From an uncultured Planctomycetia bacterium (lineage in GTDB: Bacteria > Planctomycetota > Phycisphaerae > FEN-1346 > JAACEH01), in NCBI GenBank assembly GCA_903929765.1, contig CAIYVX010000105.1, positions 1 through 64,000 on the forward strand: a stretch of 64,000 nucleotides of DNA, written 5' to 3'. The notes beneath the pieces are model-generated. The model worked only from the letters and a program-made list of their open reading frames with translations, was not told the origin of the DNA and did not search any database. Position 1 is the stretch's first letter. The number at the start of each line of letters is the position of its first letter. Below, one piece after another: positions 23,105-30,024 of this stretch. Both the position numbers and the translations under genes were made by a program.

Positions 23105-24731
23105 TTTGGAAGGCCCAGAGGCGGCGGCCGGAGCGGGGGTTGAGCGAGGCGCCTATCCTGCGGAACGAGGGGTCGGCGTCGAGACGGTCGGCCAGGGGCG
23201 GATCGTCGTAGACCAGAAACTCGGTGCGGCCGAAAGGGGCCAGATCGTGGGCCAAGGTCGCAGCAGAATCGGCTGTGGAAACGCCGAGAAACTCGCGGCC
23301 GGTCCAAAAGGCGGCGGCCAGTCCCAGAGAGCTCCCGTCGAGGTTGACGGCCACCGGATCGCCCGAATCGAATTGCCGGGCAGATTGGCGAATCCAGTCC
23401 GCCTCCGCCCCACGGCCGCACGGCCCGCGCCAATCTTGCACCACGGCTATGGCGTGTAAGCCGAGGGAAAGCAGGAGCGCCGCGGCCAGGGTGATGGGGG
23501 CAAGGTGTGCCGTCTGAACACACACCTTGCCCGGCGATACAGCCCGCCGGGACAAGGTGTGGCACCCAGTTTTCAGGATCGCCAGCCCGGCGAGAAACAA
23601 GGCCAGGAGCAGGGCCGCGACCGGCCAGAGGAAGCGATCTTCGGTCACGATCAGGGCATAGCCCAGAACATATATAATGATGGAGCCATAGGCCCACAGA
23701 AGGAAGGTTCCCCGTCCGCCGGCGGAAAAGCCAGGGCGAAACGCCAGGAGCAGTACGCCGAGGCACAGTCCGGCCGCGAGCAAGCCGAAGGAGTCCCAGG
23801 ACTTCAGGATTTTCCAGGTCGTCAGGAGATTGCCGGCCAGCGTTGCGGCCTGACATTTCAGGGCGGCAGCACTGTCCCAGGGCGACCAGAGGGGTGGCCA
23901 GCCGGCGTCTTCGGTGGGGTTTTCCCAGGCCAGGAGCCGGCCCGGACGCGGACGCTGGAGCACCCAGGGCGGACGAACTTCCGGCACCGGACAGGGCGTC
24001 GCCAGGCACTCCAGGCAGTCGTGGCGGGCGGCGCTGCTGATCGTTAATGCTTTTTCATGCACACTGATGATTGCTATCCAGGGCGATGACACAATCACTA
24101 ACCCCGCGACGGCGGCCAGCCAGAGAGGCCAGACTCGTCCCTGGGCCAAATTTCGCCGCACCAGCCAGCGGCGCAAACAGAAGGTCAGGGCCAGGTGCGC
24201 CGCCACGAAGGGCCAGGCGTAGGCCTTAGCCAGGAAGGCCAGGCCCCCCAAAGCCCCGGCGGCGAGGGCGGCGGGGAAAGAGTCGCGGCGCAGCAGGGGG
24301 AACGAGAGGGCGAAGTACCAGGCCAGGAGCGCAGCCAGCAGGAGGTCGGGCGTGACCAGCGTGGGCAGCATGGGCAAGGCCAGCAGCAGGGCGGCGGCAA
24401 AGGAGAGGTGGAGATACGGTCCGCCGAGGGCCTCGCGGACGAGCCGCCGCACGCCGCAAGCGAAGCCCAGGCCGAGGAAGACGGCGAGGATTTTCGCTGC
24501 CAGGATGATCTCCACCCCGGCCCAGACCAGTGGCACGAGCAGCCAGGAATACAGGGGACTCCACCAACTGTTAACCACCAGACCGAGTTCGCCGTGGGCA
24601 TAGTGCCGGGCCAACTGGACGTAAGCCGCGGCGTCGGGAGTGAGCTTGTTGCGGGAAAGGAAAACAAGATAGAAAGCGACGGCCAGGTAGCCGAGGATGA
24701 GCAACGCCGTGAGCCAGAATCGCCGTAGCAT
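23076..24731 (-). CDS. Polytopic membrane protein, GT39/ArnT-like glycosyltransferase
   Basis: 551 residues with about 11 transmembrane helices in the first 430 residues. The first loop after TM1 reads SRNKLTPDAAAYVQLARHYA, resembling the Asp-containing first loop of GT-C (ArnT/PMT-like) glycosyltransferases, and LAKAYAWPFVAAHL and TEDRFLWPVAALL resemble the reporter helices of that superfamily. A soluble C-terminal domain follows. Residues about 386-410 are translated from hairpin repeats (23500-23568) and the last residues, VARASCP, come from another repeat that supplies the stop. It lies 113 bp downstream of the DUF167 gene, with three palindromes in between. Substrate is unknown. Confidence 0.7.
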   Translation of the reverse strand: MLRRFWLTALLILGYLAVAFYLVFLSRNKLTPDAAAYVQLARHYAHGELGLVVNSWWSPLYSWLLVPLVWAGVEIILAAKILAVFLGLGFACGVRRLVREALGGPYLHLSFAAALLLALPMLPTLVTPDLLLAALLAWYFALSFPLLRRDSFPAALAAGALGGLAFLAKAYAWPFVAAHLALTFCLRRWLVRRNLAQGRVWPLWLAAVAGLVIVSSPWIAIISVHEKALTISSAARHDCLECLATPCPVPEVRPPWVLQRPRPGRLLAWENPTEDAGWPPLWSPWDSAAALKCQAATLAGNLLTTWKILKSWDSFGLLAAGLCLGVLLLAFRPGFSAGGRGTFLLWAYGSIIIYVLGYALIVTEDRFLWPVAALLLALFLAGLAILKTGCHTLSRRAVSPGKVCVQTAHLAPITLAAALLLSLGLHAIAVVQDWRGPCGRGAEADWIRQSARQFDSGDPVAVNLDGSSLGLAAAFWTGREFLGVSTADSAATLAHDLAPFGRTEFLVYDDPPLADRLDADPSFRRIGASLNPRSGRRLWAFQSTVARASCP

Positions 24732-24756
24732 CCCGCGCCTCCGCTGCCGCCCGGTG

Positions 24757-24853
24757 AACTATTAGGAATTGCCTAATAGTTCGCTCTTTGAACTATCCGG
24801 AATTACCGGATAGTTGTTTCGAACCACGAACTTGTAAGGATTACTTACAAGTT
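24757..24853. repeat. Three successive 25-bp palindromes of identical architecture
   Basis: 24757-24781 AACTATTAGG-AATTG-CCTAATAGTT; 24791-24815 AACTATCCGG-AATTA-CCGGATAGTT; 24829-24853 AACTTGTAAG-GATTA-CTTACAAGTT. Each has perfect 10-bp arms beginning AACT, a 5-nt loop with central ATT, and different inner arm sequence, so pairing rather than sequence is conserved. The third includes the stop codon of the DUF167 gene, and the first ends 26 bp before... the membrane protein start on the minus strand. Confidence 0.92.
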
Positions 24854-25159
24854 GCCGACCAGCCGCTGCCGCACTTCATCGGGGCTAAGGCTGCGCACGA
24901 GGAAGGTTTTTTCGGGATTCGTCTGACCGGAGAAGAGTTCCACGTCGCGCGGGCGGAGATTCAGCGCCTTGGCCAGCACTTCGGCTACGGCCTGGTTGGC
25001 GGCGCCTTTTTCGGCCGGACGGCTCACGGTGATCTTCAGACGCGTGCCCAGCACGCCGGACACCCGGTCGCGCGAGGAACCCGGGACGGCTTTCACGGAA
25101 ATCAGGCAGCCGCCGGAGTGGGGGAGGAGTTGAAGTTGAGAGAAGTTGGCGGCGGCCAT
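24845..25159 (-). CDS. DUF167 / YggU family protein
   Basis: 104 residues. The DUF167 core is plain: CLISVKAVPGSSRDRVSGVL, LKITVSRPAEKGAANQAVAE, LAKALNLRPRDVELFSGQTN and the K-T-F-L-V-R strand. YggU/C15orf40 proteins are small conserved alpha/beta proteins without an established function. The start at 25159 has only a weak GATGAG upstream. The last codons AAC-TTG-TAA are part of a palindrome, so the natural C terminus may have been replaced when the repeat was inserted. A membrane glycosyltransferase-like gene follows. Confidence 0.93.
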   Translation of the reverse strand: MAAANFSQLQLLPHSGGCLISVKAVPGSSRDRVSGVLGTRLKITVSRPAEKGAANQAVAEVLAKALNLRPRDVELFSGQTNPEKTFLVRSLSPDEVRQRLVGNL

Positions 25160-25182
25160 GATGGAGTCTCATCTGCCATTCA

Positions 25183-25336
25183 CACGGCGGGGCAAGACCC
25201 GCCGTGGCACATCAATTTCGGGCGCACAGGTTGTCAACCCCTCACCCGGCCCTGAAGGGCCACCCTCTCCCAAGGGAGAGGGGTGAAGAAGAAGCAACAC
25301 CCTCACCCTACCCTCTCCCCTCAAGGGAGAGGGGTG
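25183..25336. repeat. Repeat cluster with CTCACCC...CTCTCCC hairpins
   Basis: ACGGCGGG-GCAAGA-CCCGCCGT plus GGCAC (25185-25207) is followed by CCCCTCACCCGGCCCTGAAGGGCCACCCTCTCCC with AAGGGAGAGGGGT (25234-25283) and a second CTCTCCCCTCAAGGGAGAGG unit (25310-25333). The long unit is the same one found in frame in ActB and the CcoI ATPase. Confidence 0.88.
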
Positions 25337-25345
25337 AAACAACAA

Positions 25346-25768
25346 TCAGCCGCTGAGTTTCTTTTTGAACAGTTCCTGAATTTTCCGCCCGTCCACGGTG
25401 GCGCCGTGGGCAGACATGATTTTTTTCATGCCCCGGCCGGCGTCTTTCATCGTCGTCAGGTTTTCGGAGGCGATGGTCTGGTCCACCAGGGCCTCCATCT
25501 CGGCGTCGGTCATCTTTTGCGGCAGGAACTCGCTGACGATCTTGTGTTCGGCCTTGATTCGCTCGGCCTCTTCGTGCCGCCCGACGCGCTGGAACTCGTC
25601 GATGCTCTTTTCCAGTTTTTTCGCGTAGGCCAGAATGCCGTCCAGGGCCTCCTGGCCGGCCAGTTCGGCGTACTGGATGTCGGAGAGCAACATGCGCAGG
25701 ACGCCGACCCGCGTCTTGTCGCCCGACTTCATGGCCGCCTTCGTCGCCTGCTGAATTTGCTCTTTCAT
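25346..25768 (-). CDS. YqeY-like GatB/Yqey domain protein
   Basis: 140 residues matching the YqeY family: MKEQIQQATKAAMKSGDKTR, GVLRMLLSDIQYAELAG, LQKMTDAEMEALVDQT-like segments around FLPQKMTDAE, KDAGRGMKKIMSAHGATVDG, and a final KIQELFKKKLSG. The fold resembles the tail domain of amidotransferase subunit GatB, which contacts tRNA. The physiological role is not established, though members are often near rpsU, dnaG or rpoD. ATG 25768 is chosen because AAAGGAG lies 6 bases upstream; a longer reading to 25828 enters repeat DNA. It stands alone between repeat clusters. Confidence 0.93.
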   Translation of the reverse strand: MKEQIQQATKAAMKSGDKTRVGVLRMLLSDIQYAELAGQEALDGILAYAKKLEKSIDEFQRVGRHEEAERIKAEHKIVSEFLPQKMTDAEMEALVDQTIASENLTTMKDAGRGMKKIMSAHGATVDGRKIQELFKKKLSG

Positions 25769-25802
25769 GGCTGCTCCTTTAGTTCGACTCGGACTTTCGC
25801 AT

Positions 25803-25939
25803 GGCCACGCAAGCGTGGACCATGCCACCCGTCACCCACCAAGCACGCTTCTGCAAGCAGAAGCGTGGCACCCGGAGTGAACCAAGCCACCCGGCTCCCG
25901 GCAACATGCACGCTTCTGCAAGCAGAAGCGTGGCACCCG
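25803..25939. repeat. Cluster of TTCTGC-AA-GCAGAA and related hairpins
   Basis: GGCCACGC-AA-GCGTGGACC then ATGCCACCC; two copies of CGCTTCTGC-AA-GCAGAAGCG then TGGCACCC (25847-25873 and 25911-25937). These units match the copy at 1690-1716. They make up nearly all of the gap before the promoter at 25991, and no gene is seen in it. Confidence 0.85.
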
Positions 25940-25990
25940 CCACCCATCCTTATAGTTTACAGACCCCGCTCCCGGCGGCAAGGCATTTCG

Positions 25991-26019
25991 TTGACCTTCA
26001 CGCCTGGCCGCGCTATACT
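25991..26019 (+). promoter_or_regulatory. Sigma-70-type promoter
   Basis: TTGACC (25991-25996), 17 bp, TATACT (26014-26019), identical hexamers and spacing to the promoter at 4693. It is 42 bp upstream of the lipoprotein start. Confidence 0.75.
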
Positions 26020-26061
26020 AAGGCCGTTGTGGAAGTTTTTTTTCCTGCCGAGGCCGCCGTT

Positions 26062-26970
26062 ATGAAACTCGTCATCTCCCCGCTCCTTATCATCCTGGTC
26101 GCCGCCGCTGGGGCGGCGCTGCCGGGGTGCGAAATAAATTTGCAGCACGACGCGACCGTCGCTTCCCAGCATCCGCGTCTGACGCCGATGGCCCCTGATC
26201 CGAAAGAGACGGCCCAGAACCTCTACAAACTCCAGCTCGTCTACCTCACCGAGCAACTCGGCCCGGACGACCAGCCCAACGATTTCTGGCGGTTTCTCGA
26301 CGAGACGGTCGTGCCGCCGGGGCAGCGGCGCACTTTGGCCGCCAACGGCTTTCGACTGGCCACCGGGGGCGACCTGGCCATCGACCGGCTCAACAGCATT
26401 CTGAAACCGGCGAAAAACATGACTTTCCGCCAGAGTCAGCCGATTTACGCCCGGCAGGGCTATACCCTCGACGTGCCCCTGGGCGGACCAGAGGGCGACG
26501 TCACCATTCTCATCACCCAGTCCGACGGCCGGCTTTGGGGCATGGATTTTCCCAAGGCCACCAGCTCGCTCCGCATCACTTGCCGCGCCGCCCCGGAGCC
26601 CGACGCCCTGGACCTGACCGTCGGCGAGCGCGTCGTCTACGGCGCCCCGCGACCGATCTACCAGCCCATGCCCTCGGGCATCCCCGTGCTGGTCAACGCC
26701 CAGCCGATTTTTCCGTTCGACGACCTGCGAACCACGATCCGGTTGCGCGGCGGACAGATTCTCGCCGTCGGCCTCCAGGGGGACCGTCCCCTGAGCCTCG
26801 GTGAGCACCTGCTGCTGACGCGATCGGAACTGTCGCGGCAGGTTTCCACGGTCATCCTGCTGGCCGAACTGGTCGCCCCCGGCACGATGCCGACCGGCGT
26901 CGTCCCCGCCGGCTTGAACCCGCCCGTCAAAGCCGGCCCGGGCACGCCCGGCGTGGAGAAAGAGCCGTGA
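26062..26970 (+). CDS. Predicted lipoprotein of unknown function
   Basis: 302 residues beginning MKLVISPLLIILVAAAGAAL and then PGC: a lipoprotein-type signal with a plausible lipobox (ALPGC), so the mature protein would be membrane-anchored in the periplasm. The rest is beta-rich (GYTLDVPLGGPEGDVTILIT, TIRLRGGQILAVGLQGDRPL) with a helical start (KETAQNLYKLQLVYLTEQLG). No catalytic motif was found. The ATG at 26062 is preferred to the upstream frame because it begins the signal peptide and lies 42 bp after a strong promoter. The esterase gene follows 59 bp later, possibly partly on the same transcript. Confidence 0.7.
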   Translation: MKLVISPLLIILVAAAGAALPGCEINLQHDATVASQHPRLTPMAPDPKETAQNLYKLQLVYLTEQLGPDDQPNDFWRFLDETVVPPGQRRTLAANGFRLATGGDLAIDRLNSILKPAKNMTFRQSQPIYARQGYTLDVPLGGPEGDVTILITQSDGRLWGMDFPKATSSLRITCRAAPEPDALDLTVGERVVYGAPRPIYQPMPSGIPVLVNAQPIFPFDDLRTTIRLRGGQILAVGLQGDRPLSLGEHLLLTRSELSRQVSTVILLAELVAPGTMPTGVVPAGLNPPVKAGPGTPGVEKEP

Positions 26971-26996
26971 CCGTGTTGCGAAATTGCCGCTACAAT
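26967..26996 (+). promoter_or_regulatory. Candidate promoter for the esterase gene
   Basis: GTGACC (26967-26972), 18 bp, TACAAT (26991-26996). The -10 is good and the -35 moderate. The element overlaps the lipoprotein stop codon. Confidence 0.45.
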
Positions 26997-27029
26997 CTCG
27001 TTCGGAAAATTCTTTTAAGGAGACTGTCG

Positions 27030-28031
27030 ATGTCCAACTGCTTCGCCCTCGTCCTGGCCCTGCTCGCCGTCCTCGGAGGAACCGCCGTGGCCGCCGAAAA
27101 CCCGTCCTCCGCCAAGTCCGCCGCCAGCGCCGCGGCGGCCAAGCCCGCGGCGACGTCGCGGTCGCACTTTGAAAATGAGCCGCCCGTTAAGCTCGGCGAG
27201 AAGCTCACCGAAACGCCCGCCGACGGCACGGTCATCGAAAAGTTCCTGGTCCACTCCGCGGCCATGAACCGCAACGTCCACGTCTGCATCATCCTGCCGC
27301 CGGCCTATGCGTCCGAGCCCGACAAAAAGTTTCCCGTGCTCTACGCCCTGCACGGGTCCGACGGCCCCTACGAAATGTACAGCCAGATGCTCCCGCTGCG
27401 CATGGCCCTGAAGACCAAACCCATGCTCGTTGTCGGCTTTGACGGCGACGGGAGGGGCTGGTACATCGACTCGACCGTTTTCCCGGATTCGCAGTTCGAG
27501 ACCTTTTTCTTCAAGGAGTTGATTCCATATATCGAAAAGAATTACCGGGCCAGGGCCGAGGCCAAAGCCCGCGGCGTGACCGGCGACTCCATGGGCGGCT
27601 ATGGCTCGTTCCATTACCTGGCCGTCCACCCGGAACTGTTCGCCTCGGCCAGTTCCATGAGCGGCATCTTCCACGTCCTGCCCACCGACCTGCTCGGAGA
27701 CCCGGGGAAAAACAAAGAGGCTTATGACCGCCTGGTCGTGGTCCGGGGCCTGGAGGCCGACCTGGCCAAGGGCCTCAAGTTGCCGCCGCTCTTTCTGACC
27801 TGTGGCACCGAGGATCACCTGCTCCGCGAGAGCCGCGACCTGCGCGACTGGCTGACCGCGAAGAAGATTCCCTTCGAGTACCTGGAAAAACCGGGCGGTC
27901 ACAGTTGGCCCTTCTGGCGCGACTCCTCGCCCGACATAATCGACTTCCATTGGCGGAGTTTCCAGGGGAACTACAAGGTCATGGAACACGCCGCGCCCGC
28001 GCCGGCCAAGCCCGCCGAAGGGGCGAAGTGA
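27030..28031 (+). CDS. Secreted serine esterase (esterase D / antigen 85-like alpha/beta hydrolase)
   Basis: 333 residues. A signal peptide (MSNCFALVLALLAVLGGTAV then AAE) is followed by an Ala/Lys/Ser-rich spacer to about residue 50 and a PF00756-type esterase domain: FPVLYALHGSDGPYEMY, the nucleophile Ser in GVTGDSMGGYGSFHYLA, LTCGTEDHLLRESRD (probable acid Asp) and GGHSWPFWRDS (His). Family members hydrolyse acyl or feruloyl esters or S-formylglutathione; the signal peptide argues for an extracytoplasmic ester substrate. AAGGAG lies 8 bases before ATG 27030. A bidirectional terminator follows at 28172. Confidence 0.88.
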   Translation: MSNCFALVLALLAVLGGTAVAAENPSSAKSAASAAAAKPAATSRSHFENEPPVKLGEKLTETPADGTVIEKFLVHSAAMNRNVHVCIILPPAYASEPDKKFPVLYALHGSDGPYEMYSQMLPLRMALKTKPMLVVGFDGDGRGWYIDSTVFPDSQFETFFFKELIPYIEKNYRARAEAKARGVTGDSMGGYGSFHYLAVHPELFASASSMSGIFHVLPTDLLGDPGKNKEAYDRLVVVRGLEADLAKGLKLPPLFLTCGTEDHLLRESRDLRDWLTAKKIPFEYLEKPGGHSWPFWRDSSPDIIDFHWRSFQGNYKVMEHAAPAPAKPAEGAK

Positions 28032-28049
28032 TGGTTGCGCCTCATGTGC

Positions 28050-28130
28050 CACGGTCGGCTTGACCGACCGTGTGCTTGTCATGGGAGCTGCGCGAACATG
28101 GCGGCAAACACCGCCGCCATGCCACCCGGC
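28050..28130. repeat. Palindromic repeats after the esterase gene
   Basis: CACGGTCGG-CTTGA-CCGACCGTG (28050-28072) is followed by CATGGCGGCAAACACCGCCGCCATG and CCACCCGGCG (28098-28130). A further GGCCTGGTCCACGC/GCGTGGCCAGGC unit lies at 28222-28251 between the terminator and the citrate synthase stop. Confidence 0.85.
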
Positions 28131-28171
28131 GCCCACACTCAATCGTGAAGTGCGATTGCGCCTCGGTAGAA

Positions 28172-28212
28172 ATGAAAGAGGCACAGCCATTGCTCGGCTG
28201 TGCCTCTTTTTA
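28172..28212. terminator. Bidirectional intrinsic terminator
   Basis: A 13-bp stem AAGAGGCACAGCC (28176-28188) / GGCTGTGCCTCTT (28196-28208) with a 7-nt loop and TTTTTAT on the plus side; the minus side reads CTCTTTCATTTC. It separates the convergent esterase and citrate synthase genes. Confidence 0.9.
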
Positions 28213-28265
28213 TACAACAGGGTGGCCTGGTCCACGCTTGCGTGGCCAGGCTTCGCTCACTCTGA

Positions 28266-29387
28266 TTACCTCATATCAATCGGCACAAACTTGCGATCCA
28301 GGCCGCCGAGGTAATTGCATTCCGGGCGGATGATCTTGTTGTTGGCGTACTGTTCCAGGATGTGGGCGGTGTAGCCGACGATGCGGCTCATGGCGAAAAT
28401 CGGCGTGAAGAGCAGCCGGTGGATGCCCAGCATGTGGTAGACCGGGGCCGAATAGAAATCGACGTTGCAGGCGATGCCCTTCTCGGCCATCATCACCTCT
28501 TCGATCTTGAGGCACATGTCGGTCCACTTCGTCTGGCCCGAGGCCTCGGCCAGTTCGATGGCCAGTTTTTTCAGCACCCTGGCCCGCGGATCCTGCACCT
28601 TGTAAATGGCATGACCGAAGCCCATGACTTTGATCTTCCGGGCCAACTGCTCCCGGATGTAACTTTCGGCCCGTTCCGGCAGGTCGATTTCCTGGAGCAT
28701 TTCCATCACGGCCGTGTTGGCCCCGCCGTGCAACCGGCCGCGCAGGGTGCCCAGGGCGCTGGAGACGGCGCTGTAAATGTCCGACAGGCTCGAGGCCGTG
28801 ACCCGGGCCGAAAAAGTCGAAGCGTTGAACCCGTGGTCGAGGTGCAGCACCAGGCAGGTGTCGAACGCCGCCACGGCGGCCGGCGACGGCTCCTCGCCGG
28901 TCAGCATGTAAAGAAAGTTAGCGGCATGGTCGAGGTGGGGGTGCGGCTCGATCATCTCCTCGTCCAGGCGCAGCCGCCACTGGGCGGCAATGACGGTGGC
29001 CATCTTCGCGGTCATCCGCTCGCAGGTTTCGACGGTGACGTTTTCGTTGGCCCGGTCGGCCTTCTGGTCCAGCAGTCCGGCGGCGCTGACGGCCGTGCGC
29101 AAGAGCGACATCGGCAAGGCCCCCTTGGGCAGGGTCCGCATGATCTGCTTCATCGGCTCTTCGATCGGTCGGGTCAGGCGGAAACTGGCCTTCAGTTCCT
29201 CCAGGTCAACCAGCGTCGGCAGGTAGCCGTGCCAGAGCAGGTAGGCCGCCTCCTCGAACGAGACGTTCCCGGCCAGTTCCTCGATCGGGTAGCCCCGATA
29301 GACGAGCTTGCCCTTGTCCCCGTCGACGAGGCTCAACTTCGATTCGCCCGCAATGACGCCGCGCAATCCATCGACCTTCTCGGACAT
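28266..29387 (-). CDS. gltA: Citrate synthase
   Basis: 373 residues, the length of the short (type I, 2-methylcitrate synthase-like) citrate synthases. It condenses acetyl-CoA with oxaloacetate. Catalytic residues are visible: His in GRLHGGANTAVMEML, His in KVMGFGHAIYKVQDPRAR, and Asp in ACNVDFYSAPVYHMLGI. FTPIFAMSRIVGYTAHILEQ near the C terminus is also typical. The ATG at 29387 has AAGGAG 8 bases upstream; a longer reading to 29489 has no such signal. It is monocistronic and convergent with the esterase. Methylcitrate synthase activity cannot be excluded. Confidence 0.96.
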   Translation of the reverse strand: MSEKVDGLRGVIAGESKLSLVDGDKGKLVYRGYPIEELAGNVSFEEAAYLLWHGYLPTLVDLEELKASFRLTRPIEEPMKQIMRTLPKGALPMSLLRTAVSAAGLLDQKADRANENVTVETCERMTAKMATVIAAQWRLRLDEEMIEPHPHLDHAANFLYMLTGEEPSPAAVAAFDTCLVLHLDHGFNASTFSARVTASSLSDIYSAVSSALGTLRGRLHGGANTAVMEMLQEIDLPERAESYIREQLARKIKVMGFGHAIYKVQDPRARVLKKLAIELAEASGQTKWTDMCLKIEEVMMAEKGIACNVDFYSAPVYHMLGIHRLLFTPIFAMSRIVGYTAHILEQYANNKIIRPECNYLGGLDRKFVPIDMR

Positions 29388-29606
29388 GGTGCAACTCCTT
29401 CCCTGGAGCCAAAGCTCCTTAGCGGTTTTGAACCTGGCCTCCCGATGCCGCTCACAGCGGTCGTTCAGCCGAATAATCAGCAAGATCAAACGCCGTGCGG
29501 CGCTTGAGCAAGTTGCCGACCAGGTCCAAACCTGGGTTGCTTCTATCCTGCCTCGCGTCTTTACGCCTCACGTGGGCGGACGGGACAGGGATAATCGCAT
29601 TTTGCG

Positions 29607-29790
29607 GCACGGCCAGTCTGGCCGACCGTGGTTGGCGGTAATATACCCCAAAAAGTCCGGCAAAGCCAGAAATTATCGGAATGTGGGTGCAATAATGTTT
29701 TTGGAAACATCCGAAGACCAGGGGCAAGATGCCCGTTCCACCGTACCGCCCCAAAAAGTCCGGGGAAGCCAGAAAATCCCGGTGGAAATA
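29607..29790. repeat. Repeats in a 637-bp gene-free region
   Basis: The region 29388-30024 holds no gene that I can support. It contains CACGGCCAG-TCT-GGCCGACCGTG (29608-29631), a near-direct repeat CCCCAAAAAGTCCGG...AAGCCAGAAA at 29646-29672 and 29749-29775, and between them GAAGACCAGGGGCAAGATGC followed by CCGTTCCACCGTAC, a copy of the module at 4613-4669. A promoter follows at 29897. Confidence 0.7.
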
Positions 29791-29896
29791 CCCGGATTAT
29801 CGAATTAAACGCTCTTTCTCGGTTCGTCTTCCCGATACCGACCAACGGCCAAAACTCTTGTAAATGCAAATATTATCCCGTCTTTTCCAGAAAAAT

Positions 29897-29926
29897 TTGA
29901 CTTTTCTCTGGTAAATGTGTTACATT
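29897..29926 (+). promoter_or_regulatory. Sigma-70-type promoter for the beta-solenoid gene
   Basis: TTGACT (29897-29902), 18 bp, TACATT (29921-29926), in an AT-rich island. It gives a leader of roughly 90 nt to the ATG at 30025. Confidence 0.6.
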
Positions 29927-30024
29927 TGAAGTTATGTGACCGATAGCGGCTGACCCTGTTCTTCCGGCCACACGGCTTGACCAGGGACAAATTTCGAAGG
30001 AGAAGTTTATCGAAAGGAGAAGCT

